A DNA stretch of 64,000 bases from Crossaster papposus (Eukaryota; Echinodermata; Asteroidea; Velatida; Solasteridae), in NCBI GenBank assembly GCA_037893245.1, contig JBAIAA010000783.1, forward strand, positions 372,001 to 436,000, read 5' to 3'. The notes under the pieces are model-generated. The model searched no databases, was not told the DNA's origin, and saw only the letters and a list, made by a program, of their open reading frames with translations. How positions within the stretch are numbered: position 1 is the stretch's first letter; every line of letters starts with the position of its first letter. The position numbers were made by a program, and so were the translations under genes. Below are positions 38,523 to 49,411 of this stretch, piece after piece.

Positions 38523-39710
38523 TTTATTAAATGTGAATAGCAGTGAAGCAAAAATACCTCTTTAGCAGAGCGAGGTTTCGGTCCTCGGGCCTCTGGGTTA
38601 GGGGCCATCACGCTCCCACTGCACCACTCTGCGTACCTATTTGTAATAAAAATGAAAACACTATCAAGAAAATAATTATTCTGAGCAGACCGAGGTTGTG
38701 GTCATCCGACCTCTCGGTTACTGACCAAGGAAGTGTCCACTTCGTCACTCCGAGTCAAGCACATCAAAAAACTTGTTAGCAGAGCGAGGTTTCGATCCTC
38801 GTACCTCTGGTTCATGGGCCCAGCACGCTCCCACTGCACCACTATGCTTCATGTAAATTGAGAAACAGCAAACAAAATGAAAGCAGACATTCTAAAAACA
38901 TTCTAAAATATTTATTAAATGTGAATAGCAGTGAAGCAAAAATACCTCGTTAGCAAAGCAAGGTTTTGGTCCTCGGACCTCTGGGTTATGGGCCCATCAC
39001 GCTCCCGCTGCACTACTCTGCGTAACTATTTTTAATGAAAATGAAATCCCTATCAAATACAAAATTATCCTGAGCAGACCGAGGTTGTGATCATCCGAAC
39101 TCTCGGTTACTGACCAAGAAAGGGTCTACTTTGTCACTCTGAGTCGAGTACTTCAAGTCATACCAAAAACTTATTAGCAGCAGAACGAGGTTTTGATCCT
39201 CGGCACTCTGGGTTATAGGCCCAGCAAGCTTCCACTGCGCCACCATTCCTCATGTAAATTTAGAAAAACAACAAACAAAATAAAAGCAGACATTCTAAAA
39301 ACATTCTAAAATATTTATTAAATTTGAATAACAGTGAAGCAAAAATACCTCTTTAGCAGAGCGAGGTTTTGGTCCTCGGACCTCTGGGTTATGGGCCCAT
39401 CACGCTCCCGCTGCACTACTCTGCGTAACTATTTGTAATGAAAATGAAATCACTTTCAAGGAAATAATTATCCTGAGCAGACCGAGGTTGTGGTCAACCA
39501 AACTCTCGGATACTGACCAAGAAAGTGTCTACTTTGTCACTCCGAGTCGAGTACCTCATGTCATACCAAAAACTTGTTAGCAGAGCGAGGTTTCGATCCT
39601 CGGACCTCTGGGTTATGGGCCCACACGCTTCAACTGCGCCACTATGCCTCATGTAAATTTAGAAAATGCAAACAAAATGAAAGCAGACATTCTAAAAACA
39701 TTCTACAATA

Positions 39711-41917
39711 TCATCATCATACTATAATTCGAGCAACGTTTGTCTGTCTGTTTGTTTCGCTACTCCTCCCAAGTCCTTGGTCCGATCTCGCCCAAACTTG
39801 GTGGGTGGATGTAAGTTCACCCCAGAATTGCCCTTGAGGGGTTCATTTTTGGAAAGGTCAAGGTCACTGGGGTCAAAGGTCAAATGTTCGTTTTTCGCTA
39901 CTCCTCCCAAGTCCTTGGTCCGATCTCGCCCAAACTTACGGGTACGGGTACGTCACCCCATCCCCAACTTCCCTTCTTCCGGTCATATGTCAAGGTCACT
40001 GGGGTCAAAGGTCAAATGTTCGTTTTTCGCTACTCCTCCCAAGTCCTTGGTCCGATCTCGCCCAAACTTGGTGGGTGGATGTAAGTTCACCCCAGAATTG
40101 CCCTTGAGGGGTTCATTTTTGGAAAGGTCAAGGTCACTGGGGTCAAAGGTCAAATGTTCGTTTTTCGCTACTCCTCCCAAGTCCTTGGTCCGATCTCGCC
40201 CAAACTTACGGGTACGGGTACGTCACCCCATCCCCAACTTCCCTTCTTCCGGTCATATGTCAAGGTCACTGGGGTCAAAGGTCAAATGTTCGTTTTTCGC
40301 TACTCCTCCCAAGTCCTTGGTCCGATCTCGCCCAAACTTACGGGTACGGGTACGGGTACGTCACCCCATCCCCAACTTCCCTTCTTCCGGTCATATGTCA
40401 AGGTCACTGGGGTCAAAGGTCAAATGTTCGTTTTTCGCTACTCCTCCCAAGTCCTTGGTCCGATCTCGCCCAAACTTGGTGGGTGGATGTAAGTGCACCC
40501 CAGAATTGCCCTTGAGGGGTTCATTTTTGGAAAGGTCAAGGTCACTGGGGTCAAAGGTCAAATGTTCGTTTTTCGCTACTCCTCCCAAGTCATTGGTCCG
40601 ATCTCGCCCAAACTTACGGGTACGGGTACGTCACCCCATCCCCAACTTCCCTTCTTCCGGTCATATGTCAAGGTCACTGGGGTTAAAGGTCAAATGTTCG
40701 TTTTTCGCTACTCCTCCCAAGTCCTTGGTCCGATCTCGCCCAAACTTACGGGTACGGGTACGGGTACGTCACCCCATCCCCAACTTCCCTTCTTCCGGTC
40801 ATATGTCAAGGTCACTGGGGTCAAAGGTCAAATGTTCGTTTTTCGCTACTCCTCCCAAGTCCTTGGTCCGATCTCGCCCAAACTTACGGGTACGGGTACG
40901 GGTACGTCACCCCATCCCCCACTTCCCTTCTTCTGGTCATATGTCAAGGTCACTGGGGTCAAAGGTCAAATGTTCGTTTTTCGCTACTCCTCCCAAGTCC
41001 TTGGTCCGATCTCGCCCAAACTTACGGGTACGGGTACGTCACCCCATCCCCAACTTCCCTTCTTCCGGTCATATGTCAAGGTCACTGGGGTTAAAGGTCA
41101 AATGTTCGTTTTTCGCTACTCCTCCCAAGTCCTTGGTCCGATCTCGCCCAAACTTACGGGTACGGGTACGGGAACGTCACCCCATCCCCAACTTCCCTTC
41201 TTCCGGTCATATGTCAAGGTCACTGGGGTCAAAGGTCAAATGTTCGTTTTTCGCTACTCCTCCCAAGTCCTTGGTCCGATCTCGCCCAAACTTACGGGTA
41301 CGGGTACGGGTACGTCACCCCATCCCCAACTTCCCTTCTTCCGGTCATATGTCAAGGTCACTGGGGTCAAAGGTCAAATGTTCGTTTTTCGCTACTCCTC
41401 CCAAGTCCTTAGTCCGATCTCGCCCAAACTTACGGGTACGGGTACGTCACCCCATCCCCAACTTCCCTTCTTCCGGTCATATGTCAAGGTCACTGGGGTC
41501 AAAGGTCAAATGTTCGTTTTTCGCTACTCCTCCCAAGTCCTTGGTCCGATCTCGCCCAAACTTACGGGTACGGGTACGGGTACGTCACCCCATCCCCAAC
41601 TTCCCTTCTTCCGGTCATATGTCAAGGTCACTGGGGTCAAAGGTCAAATGTTCGTTTTTCGCTACTCCTCCCAAGTCCTTGGTCCGATCTCGCCCAAACT
41701 TACGGGTACGGGTACGGGTACGTCACCCCATCTCCAACTTCCCTTCTTCCGGTCATATGTCAAGGTCACTGGGGTCAAAGGTCAAATGTTCGTTTTTCGC
41801 TACTCCTCCCAAGTCCTTGGTCCGATCTCGCCCAAACTTACGGGTACGGGTACGTCACCCCATCCCCAACTTCCCTTCTTCCGGTCATATATTACACCCA
41901 CGGGTACTTTTGACTAG
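39711..41917. mobile_element. Helitron-like element, copy 2 (copied by segmental duplication)
   Basis: It is the same as the copy at 36,316 at an offset of 3,395 bp, including both element ends and the flanking satellite. Because the flanks are duplicated too, this is a duplicated locus and not an independent insertion. Confidence 0.8.
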
Positions 41918-43370
41918 TTTATTAAATGTGAATAGCAGTGAAGCAAAAATACCTCTTTAGCAGAGCGAGGTTTCGGTCCTCGGGCCTCTGGGTTAGGGGC
42001 CATCACGCTCCCACTGCACCACTCTGCGTACCTATTTGTAATAAAAATGAAAACACTATCAAGAAAATAATTATTCTGAGCAGACCGAGGTTGTGGTCAT
42101 CCGACCTCTCGGTTACTGACCAAGGAAGTGTCCACTTCGTCACTCCGAGTCAAGCACATCAAAAAACTTGTTAGCAGAGCGAGGTTTCGATCCTCGTACC
42201 TCTGGTTCATGGGCCCAGCACGCTCCCACTGCACCACTATGCTTCATGTAAATTGAGAAACAGCAAACAAAATGAAAACAGACATTCTAAAAACATTCTA
42301 AAATATTTATAAAATTTGAATAACAGTGAAGCAAAAATACCTCTTCAGCAGAGCGACGTTTTGGTCCTCGAACCTCTGGGTTATGGGCCCAGCACGGTCC
42401 CACTGCACCACTCTGCGTAACTATTTTTAATGAAAATGAAATCACTATCAAGGAAATAATTATCCTGAGGAGACCGAGGTTGTGGACATTCGAACTCTCG
42501 GTTACTGACCAAGAAAGTGTCTACTTCGTCACTCTGAGTCGAGTACTTCAAGTCATACCAAGAACTTGTTAGCAGCAGAGCAAGGTTTTGATCTTAGGCA
42601 CTCTGGGTTATAGCCCAGCACGCTTCAACAGCGCCACTCTGCCTCATGTACATTTATAAAATGCAAACAAAATAAAAGCAGACATTCTAAAAACATTCTA
42701 CAATATTTATTAAATGTGAATAGCAGTGAAGCTAAAATACCTCGTTAGCAAAGCGAGGTTTTGGTCCTCGGACCTCTGGGTTTATGGGCCCATCAAGCTC
42801 CCACTGCACCATTCTGCGTAACTATTTGTAATGAAAATGAAATCACTTTCAAGGAAATAATTATCCTGAGCAGACCGAGGTTGTGGACATTCGAACTCTC
42901 GGTTACTGACCAAGAAAGTGTCTACTTCGTCACTCTGAGTCGAGTACTTCAAGTCATACCAAGAACTTGTTAGCAGCAGAGCAAGGTTTTGATCTTAGGC
43001 ACTCTGAGTTATAGCCCAGCACGCTTCAACAGCGCCACTCTGCCTCATGTACATTTATAAAATGCAAACAAAATAAAAGCAGACATTCTAAAAACATTCT
43101 ACAATATTTATTATATGTGAATAGCAGTGAAGCTAAAATACCTCGTTAGCAAAGCGAGGTTTTGGTCCTCGGACCTCTGGGTTATGGGCCCATCACGCTC
43201 CCACTGCACCATTCTGCGTAACTATTTGTAATGAAAATGAAATCACTTTCAAGGAAATAATTATCCTGAGCAGACCGAGGTTGTGGTCAACCAAACTCTC
43301 GGGTATTGACCAAGAGAGTGTCTACTTTGTCACTCTGAGTCGAGTACCTCATGTCATACCAAAAACTTGT

Positions 43371-43442
43371 TAGCAGAGCGAGGTTTCGATCCTCGGACCT
43401 CTGGGTTATGGGCCCAGCACGCTTCAACTGCGCCACTATGCC
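43371..43442 (-). tRNA. Best-preserved C-type initiator tRNA-Met-like body
   Basis: The 72-nt body has an A-box-like TGGCGCAGTTGA, a full CTGGG/CCCAG anticodon stem around CCCATAA (anticodon CAU), and T-stem CGAGG/CCTCG with initiator-type loop ATCGAAA (B box GGATCGAAACC). The three G:C pairs next to the anticodon loop and the A54/A60 T-loop are initiator hallmarks. The acceptor stem GGCATAG/CTCTGCT has one mismatch (T5:C68) and a G1:T72 wobble where initiators have A1:U72. TTTTT lies about 5 nt after the discriminator (complement of 43361-43365). It could be transcribed by RNA polymerase III; whether it is charged or used is unknown. Confidence 0.5.
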
Positions 43443-43544
43443 TCATGTAAATTTAGAAAATGCAAACAAAATGAAAGCAGACATTCTAAAAACATTCTAC
43501 AATATTTATTAAATGTGAATAGCAGTGAAGCAAAAATACCTCTT

Positions 43545-43616
43545 TAGCAGAGCGAGGTTTCGGTCCTCGTGCCTCTGGGTTATGGGCCCATCACGCTCCC
43601 ACTGCGCCACTCTGCG
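43545..43616 (-). tRNA. Representative A-type initiator tRNA-Met-like body
   Basis: The 72-nt body starts CGCAGAG and ends CTCTGCTA. Six of seven acceptor pairs are intact; position 1 is C where initiators have A. The anticodon is CAU in loop CCCATAA, and the outermost anticodon-stem pair is lost (A27 opposite G43). The T-loop is ACCGAAA, one change from the initiator loop. A TTTTT tract follows after about 9 nt. Confidence 0.42.
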
Positions 43617-46277
43617 TAACTATTTTTAATGAAAATGAAATCCCTATCAAATAACAAATTATCCTGAGCAGACCGAGGTTGTGATCATCCGAACTCTCGG
43701 TTACTGACCAAGAAAGGGTCTACTTTGTCACTCTGAGTCGAGTACTTCAAGTCATACCAAAAACTTATTAGCAGCAGAGCAAGGTTTTGATCCTCGGCAC
43801 TCTGGGTTATAGCCCAGCACGCTTCAACTGCGCCACTATGCCTCATGTAAATTTAGAAAATGCAAACAAAATAAAAGCAGACATTCTAAAAACATTCTAC
43901 AATATTTATTAAATGTGAATAGCAGTGAAGCAAAAATACCTCTTTAGCAGAGCGAGGTTTCGGTCCTCGTGCCTCTGGGTTAGGGGCCATCACGCTCCCA
44001 CTGCACCACTCTGCGTACCTATTTGTAATAAAAATGAAACCACTATCAAGGAAATAATTATTCTGAGCAGACCGAGGTTGTGGTCATCCGACCTCTCGGT
44101 TACAGACCAAGGAAGTGTCCACTTCGTCACTCCGAGTCAAGCACCTGAAAAACTTGTTAGCAGAGCGAGGTTTCGATCCTCGTACCTCTGGTTCATGGGC
44201 CCAGCAAGCTCCCACTGCACCACTATGCTTCATGTAAATTGAGAAACAGAAAACAAAATGAAAACAGACATTCTAAAAACATTCTAAAATATTTATAAAA
44301 TTTGAATAACAGTGAAGCAAAAATACCTCTTCAGCAGAGCGAAGTTTTGGTCCTCGAACCTCTGGGTTATGGGCCCAGCACGGTCCCACTGCACCACTCT
44401 GCGTAACTATTTTTAATGAAAATGAAATCACTATCAAGGAAATAATTATCCTGAGCAGACCGAGGTTGTGGACATTCGAACTCTCGGTTACTGACCAAGA
44501 AAGTGTCTACTTCGTCACTCTGAGTCGAGTACTTCAAGTCATACCAAGAACTTGTTAGCAGCAGAGCAAGGTTTTGATCTTAGGCACTCTGGGTTATAGC
44601 CCAGCACGCTTCAACAGCGCCACTCTGCCTCATGTACATTTATAAAATGCAAACAAAATAAAAGCAGACATTCTAAAAACATTCTACAATATTTATTAAA
44701 TGTGAATAGCAGTGAAGCTAAAATACCTCGTTAGCAAAGCGAGGTTTTGGTCCTCGGACCTCTGGGTTATGGGCCCATCACGCTCCCACTGCACCATTCT
44801 GCGTAACTATTTGTAAGGAAAATGAAATCACTTTCAAGGAAATAATTATCCTGAGCAGACCGAGGTTGTGGTCAACCAAACCCTCGGGTACTGACCAAGA
44901 GAGTGTCTACTTTGTCACTCTGAGTCGAGTACCTCATGTCATACCAAAAACTTGTTAGCAGAGCGAGGTTTCGATCCTCGGACCTCTGGGTTATGGTCCC
45001 AGCACGCTTCAACTGCGTCACTATGCCTCATGTAAATTTAGAAAATGCAAACAAAATGAAAGCAGACATTCTAAAAACATTCTACAATATTTATTAAATG
45101 TGAATAGCAGTGAAGCAAAAATACCTCTTTAGCAGAGCGAGGTTTCGGTCCTCGTGCCTCTGGGTTATAGGCCCATCACGCTCCCACTGCGCCACTCTGC
45201 GTAACTATTTTTAATGAAAATGAAATCCCTATCAAATAACAAATTATCCTGAGCAGACCGAGGTTGTGATCATCCGAACTCTCGGTTACTAACCAAGAAA
45301 GGGTCTACTTTGTCACTCTGAGTCGAGTACTTCAAGTCATACCAAAAACCTATTAGCAGCAGAGCGAGGTTTTGATCCTCGGCACTCTGGGTTATAGGCC
45401 CAGCAAGCTTCCACTGCGCCACCATCCCTCATATACATTTAGAAACAACAAACAAAATAAAAGCAGACATTCTAAAAACATTCTACAATATTTATTAAAT
45501 GTGAATAGCAGTGAAGCAAAAATACCTCTTTAGCAGAGCGAGGTTTCGGTCCTCGTGCCTCTGGGTTAGGGGCCATCACGCTCCCACTGCACCACTCTGC
45601 GTACCTATTTGTAATAAAAATGAAACCACTATCAAGGAAATAATTATTCTGAGCAGACCGACGTTGTGGTCATCCGACCTCTCGGTTACAGACCAAGGAA
45701 GTGTCCACTTCGTCACTCCGAGTCAAGCACCTCAAAAACTTGTTAGCAGAGCGAGGTTTTGATCCTCGGACCTCTGGGTTATGGTCCCAGCACGCTTCAA
45801 CTGCGCCACTATGCCTCATGTAAATTTAGAAAATGCAAACAAAATGAAAGCAGACATTCTAAAAACATTCTACAATATTTATTAAATGTGAATAGCAGTG
45901 AAGCTAAAATACTTCGTTAGCAAAGCGAGGTTTTGGTCCTCGGACCTCTGGGTTATGGGCCCATCACGCTCCCACTGCACACTCTGCGTAACTATTTGTA
46001 ATGAAAATGAAATCCCTATCAAATAACAAATTATCCTGAGCAGACCGAGGTTGTGATCATCCGAACTCTCGGTTACTGACCAAGAAAGGGTGTACTTTGT
46101 CACTCTGAGTCGAGTACTTCAAGTCATACCAAAAACTTATTAGCAGCAGAGCAAGGTTTTGATCCTCGGCACTCTGGGTTATAGCCCAGCACGCTTCAAC
46201 TGCGCCACTATGCCTCATGTAAATTTACAAAATGCAAACAAAATAAAAGCAGACATTCTAAAAACATTCTAAAATAT

Positions 46278-47347
46278 CTAGGGTGACGCGGGAGCGTCAC
46301 ACCCAACGGGTTCGCCCGGCTGGAAGTGTCAGCGCCGCCGCACCCTTACTTTGCCAGTGAACCGATTTTGCGTTAATTTTATTCTTCTTTCTTTCTTCTT
46401 CAGTCCGACTGGAATAACTCGCGATCGCTCCACGGAATCGAAAAGAACCCAATAACGAAAATGATCAGGAGATCAAGGGCATGAGTTCTATTGGGACAGA
46501 ATTTTGATTTTCGACTTCTCAGAGGGGGTTGTCATACGAATCTGACCATCTGACATGTGAATGTCCTCAGTTCGACGAAAACGGCACTAAAAGCATCTGT
46601 GAATGAATGCATTCCTAAGTGAAACTCGGTGCAAGAATGTGTGATATTTCTTGCGTTTTTGTGAGTTTCGGGCGTTTTAGCATTTGCTAGTGTCAGTGCG
46701 CATGTACTGCGCAATTGTGCGGCGTTGTTTGCAAGTGTGCGCTGCGCAAATGCCGCCAAAACGCTTGCGCACACAACCACAAATTTCAGCTCTGGTAATA
46801 ATTTTCGCTGTCTGAATCGCTTCAAATTATCGGCAATTTCGGTCAATTCTGTGTTTCTGTCTAACTTTCTTGCTTCTGCCGCAATTTTGTTTCATTTCCT
46901 GCTGAAAATTGTCAAACTATTTCGCTATTTTGCAGCAGTCACAGTGTGCCCTTTGCCACACAACGGCAACTTGACGCTGGACAATATCATCACAATCGCA
47001 GACGTTCGCCGATGACAACGACGACGCCGACTCGCAGGAGGGGGGGGGGGTTAAAAAAAGTAACAAAACACCCGAAATAACGAAGCTAAAACGTATTTTG
47101 GCTTCAAAAGTGACAAATTTTGACAATTAAGACAGAAACAACGAAGTAGCAGCTGCTATTGACTAGTGCTATCTCCTCACAGGGTAGGAGCTAATGGGTA
47201 TACGGAGAACAATGTAATGGTGTACAGTACTATATAGTAAATACATACTAGTAGCCCGTAGGTCTGTGGCAAGACGCAACACCGTAGATCTGACGGCAAA
47301 GTAGGCTGATTGGTTTATTTAGAGTCGGGTAGGTTAGTAGATGGGCT
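46278..47347. other. Non-satellite DNA with a terminal hairpin at the array edge; no gene seen
   Basis: Satellite 2 stops at about 46,277. The next DNA starts TCTAGGGTGACGC after an A and forms a hairpin with stem GTGACGC/GCGTCAC (46,283-46,300) and loop GGGA. Then come a CG-rich stretch, a pyrimidine tract near 46,382-46,402 (TTCTTCTTTCTTTCTTCTTC) and a G12 run near 47,040. Short open frames occur on both strands but none shows a recognisable motif or convincing codon pattern. The A|TC edge resembles a Helitron 5' end, but I could not find a matching 3' end. Confidence 0.45.
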
Positions 47348-47416
47348 CGACTAACTGTAACGGGTGGTTCTGTTCTGTCCAAGTCGCCAAGTGGCGACAA
47401 CACCGGGCCGCAGGCG

Positions 47417-47460
47417 GCGCATCGCGCGCGGGCGCACTCGTGCCCGCGCGATGGGGCGCA
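47417..47460. repeat. GC-rich hairpin
   Basis: The arms GGCGCATCGCGCGCGGGC and GCCCGCGCGATGGGGCGC flank an 8-bp loop (GCACTCGT). The stem is almost entirely G and C. It lies just upstream of the GC-rich open frame and may mark an insertion or simply low-complexity DNA. Confidence 0.6.
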
Positions 47461-47500
47461 TAAGATCAATCGGCGTCGGCGCAGTCACTCCGCGCAGCCA

Positions 47501-47763
47501 CGCGACGACACGCATCCGGACCAGCACGTGCAGCTGCTCTACACGCAGTTCATGCACATATGGCTGGACGCGCGTCGCGACCGCATGGCGCGCATTCCGC
47601 GTCGAAAGCGACGCCCCAAGTTCCATGCGCCGGCGCCGCTCACCATCACCAAGCGAGAGAGTGAGCTGACACTCTGCAACAACAGCCCGCCGCAGTACAA
47701 GGGCACCTCACTGCCGCACAAACAGAAGTGTGCCGGCAAGTGCAGCCAGCTGCCCTCCGAGTA
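47501..47763 (+). pseudogene. GC-rich open frame, 5' part, interrupted by a DNA transposon
   Basis: The frame is open from at least 47,348. The part that looks coding starts around 47,501 and runs to a TAG at 47,762-47,764. The product is basic, with residues HIWLDARRDRMARIPRRKRR in the middle and a cysteine-containing KCAGKC near the end. Third codon positions are strongly G or C (CAG CTG CTC TAC ACG...). No family is recognised. The stop codon is made of the first three bases of an inserted element, and the frame reads on in register after that element, so this is one older reading frame split by insertion. No ATG start is evident; it may be an internal exon or the remains of a mobile or foreign gene. 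Confidence 0.5.
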
Positions 47764-48565
47764 GACTTGATCCAAGTCGGGATTATGTGGTAACATTGCT
47801 CATGGTCATCCACACTGTGCGCCTCGCGTCACGTCCACGCTTATCAGTAGCGCGCCCTCATGCGCCACCCATGCTCATGTGTGGTTCAGAAATCCCGACT
47901 TGACGGATCTGCCACACGTTTGTACACAACCTATGGGCTCATCTACCGAAAACGGTAGAGGCCAATCAAATTGCAGAATTGTATAAATTAGCATATATCT
48001 GTAATAATATGAACTTTGACCCAGTTGTGTGACGGACATACGTGGACATTGTGATGTACAATGTACATACACATGTGCATAGTGTACATTATGTGTAAAT
48101 GTACAAACGGTTTAACAGTCTTGCTATCGTGTACATTGTCCGGCCGTTAAGTTTGCACTATACCATACTCTAACTAAATAAACGAAGTATGGACTTAGTT
48201 ATTCAATTTGAAAAAGGCATCTAGTGACAGTACTGCCTACCATTCCTCCATAGTCCGTTAGCGGTCTAGCGAGTCCGTACCGATTGGCGGACTTATTTGG
48301 CATACATCGCGCATAACCATGTGATGCGTATGCAAATAATTTATGAATAACTACATATCACCGCGGGGAGTTTGATTGGCCGATCCGTCAAGTCGGATTT
48401 ACTGCACTGACATGATGACATCGCGTTGATGCCGATAGCGGAACGACAACCAGATGACGGCGCCTTTTTTCTAAGGCCAACAAAGCACATAACTATTCGG
48501 CCGGAGTTGACGAAAGCAAATTGGTAGTCTTAACTCTATGGTAAGTCCGACTTGGGTCAAGTCTA
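47762..48565. mobile_element. 804-bp TIR element with 9-bp target duplication (Mutator-like MITE)
   Basis: The left end TAGACTTGATCCAAGTCGG and the inverted right end TAGACTTGACCCAAGTCGG differ at one of 19 positions. Direct repeats CCCTCCGAG lie at 47,753-47,761 and 48,566-48,574. A 9-bp duplication fits Mutator-like elements best; hAT and P elements give 8 bp. Further CAAGTCGG-type motifs lie inside each end (near 47,892 and 48,388), as expected for transposase-binding subterminal repeats. No transposase is encoded, so it is non-autonomous. Confidence 0.85.
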
Positions 48566-48574
48566 CCCTCCGAG

Positions 48575-48724
48575 TACATTTGCGCGCGCCTCTACGCGGC
48601 ATACGAGAAAATGCGCCGACTGCGCACGCACAAGCGGCGTATTGCCCGCCTCTTCAAAGAGGATGCGCATTGGTGGGCGCACACGGGCGTCAAAGCGCTG
48701 CTGCCGCCGTTGGAGCGGAAGTAG
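48575..48724 (+). pseudogene. GC-rich open frame, 3' part, after the transposon
   Basis: It continues the frame left at 47,761: once the element and one copy of the 9-bp duplication are set aside, the codons join in register. It contributes 49 codons and a TAG at 48,722-48,724. It is rich in Arg, Lys, Ala and Leu with a predicted helix-like KMRRLRTHKRRIARLFKED and an AHWWAH motif, and ends LLPPLERK. No family is recognised. The insertion truncates the protein, so the copy here is broken. Confidence 0.5.
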
Positions 48725-48848
48725 TCTTGCCTGCGTATTTGCGTCGAGCACTCGCTTTGCACCGCCCTCATCCGCCTAGTCTCATTACATCCCTCACATG
48801 TGGACAGCTCCGAGGCCTCCGCTCCACCCCCTTCTCCCGTCTCTTAGT

Positions 48849-49042
48849 CATGGAGTGCGTGAGCTCTTCTCCGCTCCATCCCTAGCTAGTCACGTAGTCA
48901 TGGAGTGCGTGAGCTCTACTCCGCTCCATCCCTAGCTAGTCACGTAGTCATGGAGTGCGTGAGCTCTACTCCGCTCCATCCCTAGCTAGTCACGTAGTCA
49001 TGGAGTGCGTGAGCTCTTCTCCGCTCCATCCCTAGCTAGTCT
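48849..49042. repeat. 50-bp minisatellite, four copies
   Basis: TGGAGTGCGT recurs at 48,851, 48,901, 48,951 and 49,001, exactly 50 bp apart. Each unit holds GTGAGCTC, CTCCGCTCCATCC and CTAGCTAGTCACGTAGTCA. Units differ only at CTCTTCT/CTCTACT. Related GAGGCCTCCRCTCCACCC blocks flank it at about 48,810 and 49,060. Confidence 0.95.
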
Positions 49043-49102
49043 CTCATCCACGGACGCGTCGAGGCCTCCAACGCTCCACCCTTTCTGCGGCACCGCTGTT
49101 AG

Positions 49103-49399
49103 GGTTGCGTCAAAGTTCGAGTGCTCCGCAAAATCTCGCATGGCAAACGCTTCACGCTGGACGACACCTGCACATTATTGCTCCTTTGTGCCGCGCACCG
49201 CGCAACACGAGTACACAAAAAACTCCAAATCTGGGCAATCGGCCGGGGGAAGGCGCTCGCTCGACTATAAACAAAAACCCCCGGACGCCAGATGTGGAGT
49301 TTGTCGAGCGATTGGGTGAGGGACTGCATGCACCCGATGATCCCGAGCCAAAAGCGCGCATGCAAACTTCTTACTGTTCAAACACAAGCTACTAAATAA
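49103..49399 (+). pseudogene. Two overlapping GC-rich open frames, unrecognised, possibly frameshifted remnant
   Basis: A frame at 49,103-49,270 (55 codons, containing KRFTLDDTCTLLLLC) and a second at 49,105-49,395 (ending TPDVEFVERLGEG then DDPEPKAR) overlap. A single frameshift around 49,260 would move from the first to the second, both of which look coding-like in those parts. No domain is recognised. It may belong to the same broken gene as the fragments at 47.5-48.7 kb, but no direct evidence links them. Confidence 0.25.
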
Positions 49400-49411
49400 A
49401 AGGAAGTGGAC

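Larger units (their letters stand above)
35475..42264. repeat. Tandem 3,395-bp duplication containing the Helitron-like element
   Basis: The block 35,475-38,869 is followed directly by a near-identical copy at 38,870-42,264. Flanking satellite units, the whole Helitron-like insertion and every minisatellite variant inside it match at an offset of 3,395 bp. The left limit is set by a GAAAATGCAAAC versus GAAACAGCAAAC difference just upstream, and the right limit by GAAAACAG versus GAAAGCAG just downstream. The lack of divergence implies a very recent duplication or an assembly duplication. Confidence 0.93.
24481..46277 (-). repeat. Satellite 2: tandem array of tRNA-initiator-Met-derived units (about 398 bp)
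   Basis: Read on the minus strand, each unit contains in order: an A-type body (starts CGCAGAGTGGTGCAG, ends CTCTGCTA, then TTTTT); an AT-rich spacer rich in AATAAATATTTTAGAATG; a second full body that is either C-type (GGCATAGTGGCGCAG..., anticodon loop CCCATAA) or D-type (anticodon loop CCTATAA), again followed by TTTTT; a short spacer; and a degenerate 3'-half body (B) ending CTCGGTCTGCTCA. The bodies align over 72 nt with the eukaryotic initiator tRNA-Met: CTGGG/CCCAG anticodon stem, C33 and a T-loop of the ATCGAAA kind. Two unit families are intermixed: C-type units carry the GGTCAACC form of B, D-type units the GATCATCC form. After subtracting the Helitron copies, about 17.4 kb remain, roughly 43 units. 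Confidence 0.93.

Noticed and set aside
36382..38565. A 727-codon frame rich in RVRVR and KSLVRSRPNL repeats, with a second identical one at 39,777-41,960, and a 474-codon overlapping frame
   Set aside because: Unit lengths of 132 and 138 bp are multiples of three, so several frames stay open together. The frame crosses the element end into satellite DNA and has no domain or splice context.
1..46277. Regular repeats suggesting a CRISPR array
   Set aside because: Units are 398-584 bp with no short repeat/variable spacer pattern, and the genome is eukaryotic.
24481..46277. Calling all tRNA-like bodies functional initiator tRNA genes
   Set aside because: Acceptor stems carry mismatches, position 1 is altered, several copies have stem damage or anticodon changes, and one is split. 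They are described as tRNA-like with modest confidence.
46532..47126. Several 70-104-codon frames on both strands at 46.5-47.1 kb
   Set aside because: They overlap each other in opposite strands, lack motifs and show no consistent codon bias.
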